Below are positions 54,247-64,000 of a stretch of DNA of 64,000 bases, piece after piece. The stretch spans positions 88,501 to 152,500 of the forward strand of contig MCFG01000054.1 in the NCBI GenBank assembly GCA_002104895.1, given 5' to 3'. The position numbers and the translations under genes were made by a program. Position 1 is the first letter of the stretch. The number at the start of each line of letters is the position of its first letter. Under the pieces are notes generated by a model. It had not been told where the DNA came from, did not search any database, and saw nothing but the letters and a program-made list of their open reading frames with translations. Origin of the DNA: Anaeromyces robustus (lineage: Eukaryota > Neocallimastigomycota > Neocallimastigomycetes > Neocallimastigales > Neocallimastigaceae).

Positions 54247-55334
54247 AAAAAACAGGATAAAACAAGATTAAAAAATGAAATTATAATAATTTATTTTTTT
54301 TATTATTTCGTAGAATTTTTTATACAATAAATGAAAAAAAAAATATAATATATTCAATATTTATAATTTATTATATTACAATATCAAGAATAATGTAAAA
54401 AATATATATTTCATAGACATAAATTAATTAGCAACATTTATTACTTAATAATAACAATAATAATAAAAATTTCATATAATATAAATAATAAATACTTAAT
54501 ATTAATATTATTAACTTTTTTTATTTCAAAAAACAATTATTTAAAAAGTTTATTGCTTTATATCATTATAATAACAAATTAGTTTAGAGTAACTATTATT
54601 ATTATTATTATTATTATTAAATAAATAATAATAATATTTTATATATATATATTTTATTTTTTAAATTAATAAAGTTAAAGTGCATTCTAAAAAAATTCGA
54701 ACATTGTAATAAATATTTTTCCTCAATATCACACTATTGAGAAAAAAGAAAAAGAATTAGAAAGGAATTATCAATAAATAATCTTTATAATTTTTGATAT
54801 ATTTATTAAATTTATTTTATTGTTAAAAAAAATTAATGCTTTATTTTCTTCTTTCATTTATTTATTTAGTTTTTATTTTAACTTTACATTAATAATACTT
54901 TTTTTTTTTTTTTTAATAATAATTTTCTTTATTTATTTATTATTATCATGAAAGAAAAAAAAAAAAAAAAAGCATATCAATATAAAATATATATTAATAA
55001 ACAACTATAATATTAATTAAATTTTTTTTAAAAATAATTTTTAAATAATAATTATTATTTTTTTTTAAATTTTAAAAATCAATAATTTTGATTGGCTAAA
55101 AATATATCTTAAACCTTAATTATTAAAATTATTAAAAAAAAAAAAAATATAATAATATTTTGCTCATTTACAAATTTTTGTAATTTATATATAATTAAAG
55201 AAACATTTTTAAAACTTTTACTATTGATATTTCAATTTAAAAATTTCATTAGATTTTTTTTTATATATTTTTTTTTAATTTATTTATTTAATTTATTTTT
55301 ATTTATTTATTTATTTATAAAATAATATATCAAA
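54247..55334. other. intergenic region upstream of MAK5
   Basis: No gene seen. A/T-rich with an ATT run at 54596-54620 and several poly-A/T tracts. It should hold the MAK5 promoter. Confidence 0.6.
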
Positions 55335-60715
<5,381 letters not shown>

Positions 60716-61225
60716 TTTTCTTTTTTTTTTTTTTTTTATTTATTTCTTTTTTAATAAGTCATGAAATTAATATATAAACATATACATATATATACACATT
60801 ATTAGTTTTTAACTTTATAGATCAATTTCTATCTTTTAAAAATAAAATAAAATAAATAACAATTAGTTTTTTTTTTTTTTTTTATTTTTATTTTTTATTT
60901 TTATTATTCATTCAGTTAATAAATTACTTTTTTTTTTATTTAATCTATATAATACAAATACTAATTATAATAATACATAAGATAATAATAATAATGTATT
61001 TTTAATAATTACATTGTCATCTATTCTCTAAATATTACTTAATTTAGAATAAAAAATAAATAAATAAATATATTTAGTTGTTTTTTTTTTTTTTTTTTTT
61101 TTAATAGAATTTACATTTATAATAAAAAAAGGTTTTTAATTAATAATATAATATATTAATTTATTTAAATAAATTAGTTCTATTTTATTTATTATTCATA
61201 TTATTCATATTATTTATTTATATAT
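60716..61225. other. convergent intergenic spacer MAK5/GGPP synthase
   Basis: Short spacer holding the 3' ends of two convergent genes. T-runs at 60721-60737 and 61081-61102. No gene seen. Confidence 0.6.
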
Positions 61226-63715
61226 TTATTTATCTTCTTCTTTATATATTTTTGATAATTCATCAATCATTTTAATTAAAATTGCATTTCCTCCAAGATT
61301 ATCAATTTGGTTTTTCATTTTTTCTTCTATTGAAATTAATTTTTGTTTGGTATATTCAAATGAATGTGATTCTCTCATAAGTTTAATACAATAGGTTTTA
61401 AGTTCAACATTTGATGTTTTTTGTCTGATAATTTCTATTTAATCATCATCATCATCATCATCATTATTATTATAGATAGAAAAATAATAATAATAATAAT
61501 AATTAGATAAATATATATAATTGAATAAATAAATATTTAATATTTAATATTTAATATTTAATATTTAATTCGATATATATTATAACATTTTTTTTCTCTA
61601 TTTACTTTCTAATTGATGACTTTCGGGATGGTTTTTTATACAATGAATTATAGGGTATGAATATTTTCCTTCAGTAATATCTTCACAAAAACCTTTATTA
61701 TTTTTATACTAAAAAAAAAAAATTATTTTTATATATTAAAAATATATTTCATTATTTGCTATATAATTATATAATTTTTTATATTTTTGTAATGATAATA
61801 ATAATATTATTATGTATGTATATAAAATTTACAGTTTCTGATAAAAGATTACTATAATCATCTCTAATTTGATAATATTCTCCGATAGTATTTGCTAAAT
61901 CAACATATTTTCCATTTCTAATATATATAAAATCATAAAAGAAAGATAATTATTTTTTGTTAATATTTATATAAAAATTGTAAAATTCGTATATTAATAA
62001 TACTTTACAATTTATTTGTTGTACTTAATTCTTCCATAAGTTTTACTCCTAATCTTAATAAACCACCAGTTTCTATATTATTTTCATTTTAATAAATATT
62101 TTATAAAAAAAGTTATTTAGAATTTATAACTTTATAAATTGTTATTATTTTATATTATTATATATATTATATATCCGTATAATTATATATATAATATTAT
62201 ATTTTTTAAAATAATATAATATTAAAATATGGTAATATGAAAAAAGAAAAAATTTTTTTTTTGTTTTATTACTTACTATTACTAACAATATCCATATAGT
62301 CATCTTCTGTAGGACATATACTAGAATCTCTGAAATATATTTCCATACCTTGTCCACGATGTAAATTTAATAATTCATCTATTTATTATTATTATTATTG
62401 CAAATTTATTTTTGATATTATATAAAGTGTTAAATAATAAAAATAATAAAAAATAAAATAGAAATTTATATAATGGAATTATAAATAATATTTATAAGTT
62501 TTTTTTCCCTAAGAAATTAAATATTATATTGGAAAGTATAATATAAAATATAATATTTTATAAATAAATTACCTGTATAAATTGTAATTAAATTGAAATT
62601 TTTTAAATCTAAAAGTTTTTGTAAAGCAATGAAATAAACATAATTAGCACATGATATAGTGCTTGGTATACCGAAAATTTTATGAGCAACTAAAATATAT
62701 TATATATTTATAATAAAAATATAATAAATATATATGTATAAATATTTATTATATAAGTATATCCGAATAAAATAATAATTTTATTTTTATTTATTTCAAA
62801 TTAATTTTATTTTTTTTTTTAATATATAGTAATAATAATATAATTAATATAAGAGTTTTTATATTTGTATTCTTACCTGGTACTCCTCTTCTAAGTTCAG
62901 AATCATCTTCAACATCGTCAATTCTTTATTTATACATGAATATAAAAGTATTATAAATATTATAAATATTATAAATATTATATTGTTGATATTATTATAT
63001 GTATTATTATTAATATTATAGATAAAATATTATATTGAAAGATATAGAATATTATTATCAGGTTATTAAATAGGAAAAAAAAAATAAAGTTAGTTTATAT
63101 TTGTATATATTTTTGAAGTATATAAATTATAAATTATAGGTATAAATAAAAAATATATAAATTTAAATGAATTTTTTATATTTTATATTTTATTTTATTT
63201 TTTTTTCATTTACAATAAACTGGATGTATGAAGCATTTCTATTACTTCTTTTATAACTTTAAGTTCATATTTTGGAACATCTAACCAAATATCAAAAGCA
63301 TCAATTAATTTCGATCTTATATCTTTACCAGGGTGTTGAAGTAAATAAGTATATGGTTCTAATAAATGCTAAAAAAGGAAAAAAAAAAAAAAAAAAAAAG
63401 AATTTAAAGAAAGATAAAAAAAGAAATTTAGCATTATTTTCAAAAAAAAGAATTTTATATAAAAAGTAATTCTTTATATATAAGAAAAGTATTAAAATTT
63501 AATTTGCATATTTTTATTTGAACAATATCATTATAATATTTATTTTTTTTAATAATAATAAGAAAATAAATAACAAAATTTAATATTTTTCAATAGGGAA
63601 TGCTATTAAATGTATTATCAATTTCTTTAATAACACGAAAAAAAAAATATTTAAAAAATACAGAAAAAAATTTTTTTTATATATTCCATACTTTTTCTTT
63701 AATAGTGGAATCCAT
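61226..63715 (-). CDS. BTS1: geranylgeranyl diphosphate synthase
   Basis: Trans-prenyltransferase that adds isopentenyl diphosphate to farnesyl diphosphate to give the C20 precursor for Rab/Rho prenylation. Nine minus-strand exons fit: 63715-63692, 63368-63214, 62923-62877, 62689-62573, 62378-62277, 62072-62009, 61917-61833, 61708-61606 and 61434-61226; 906 nt, 301 residues, against 300 in human GGPS1. Blocks: [33 protein letters not shown] (first Asp-rich motif), [48 protein letters not shown] (second Asp-rich motif in the DDxxN form also used by GGPS1), [17 protein letters not shown] and [16 protein letters not shown]. The chain-length region before the first Asp-rich motif ([11 protein letters not shown]) resembles the animal/fungal type III enzymes. 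First exon codes eight residues; its GTATGG donor is slightly unusual. Confidence 0.95.
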
Positions 63716-64000
63716 TATATTGTTATAGTAATAATTAATAGTTTGTAATTTTATATAAAAACTATTGTTATTGTTTTCTTTATTAGTAATAGAATATTTT
63801 TTCTTAAATATAAATAAAAAGAATTGTTTTTTTTTTATTTTATCTTATTTTTTTTTTTTTTATTTCTTTTATGATATTTATATATAAAAAAAAAGATTAA
63901 AAGAAAATTTAATAAAAAAAAATGTTTCTTTAAAAAGAAAATTATATAAATAATTTATTTATAATTTAAATTTATTATATTATTTTTATTTATTTAATTT
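63716..64000. other. upstream flank of GGPP synthase
   Basis: A/T-rich DNA up to the window end; presumably the promoter of the GGPP synthase gene. No other gene seen. Confidence 0.55.

Overview
The window is a piece of an extremely AT-rich nuclear genome with short, intron-dense genes. The product set (NDT80/PhoG-domain transcription factor, fused THI20-type ThiD-TenA thiamine enzyme, Pom33/TMEM33 protein, MAK5 helicase) fits an early-diverging fungus. The base composition, the long (AAAT)n arrays and several introns per gene fit the anaerobic gut fungi (Neocallimastigomycota) best. Dictyostelium-like amoebae are the main alternative; I favour the fungus because of the THI20 fusion and the high intron number. 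Lineage is inferred from gene content and composition, not from a database match.

I rebuilt gene models by hand from family homology, GT..AG borders and reading-frame phase. Left to right: coatomer zeta (-, 629-2480); two apparently identical 671-bp tandem copies of a GC-richer non-genic unit (2594-3935); Pom33/TMEM33 (+, 5702-7306); NOP58 (+, 9090-11810); DCN1 (+, 13378-15620); RPAP3 (-, 16239-20142); UNC50/GMH1 (-, 21680-23321); a 73-residue unknown (+, 26744-27392); THI20-like ThiD/TenA (-, 28152-31215); NDT80-like regulator (-, 32848-35822); a gene-free stretch of about 14.8 kb (35823-50618); an unrecognised gene, possibly two (+, 50619-52489 and 53446-54246); MAK5/DDX24 helicase (+, 55335-60715); geranylgeranyl diphosphate synthase (-, 61226-63715). 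For every recognised gene the exon lengths add up to an exact number of codons.

The genes are mostly unrelated housekeeping functions: vesicle traffic (coatomer zeta, UNC50), nuclear envelope/ER (Pom33), ribosome and snoRNP biogenesis (NOP58, MAK5, and RPAP3 through the R2TP chaperone), cullin neddylation (DCN1), thiamine salvage (THI20) and isoprenoids (GGPP synthase). NOP58 is a known client of the R2TP machinery that RPAP3 belongs to, but their closeness here may be chance.

Most worth following up: the perfect 671-bp tandem duplication, which stands out by base composition; the 14.8-kb gene desert with inverted repeats; the unrecognised gene at 50.6-54.2 kb; and a roughly 290-bp uninterrupted AAT array that runs straight into the acceptor splice site of a MAK5 intron. 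I found no tRNA, rRNA, CRISPR array or complete transposon.
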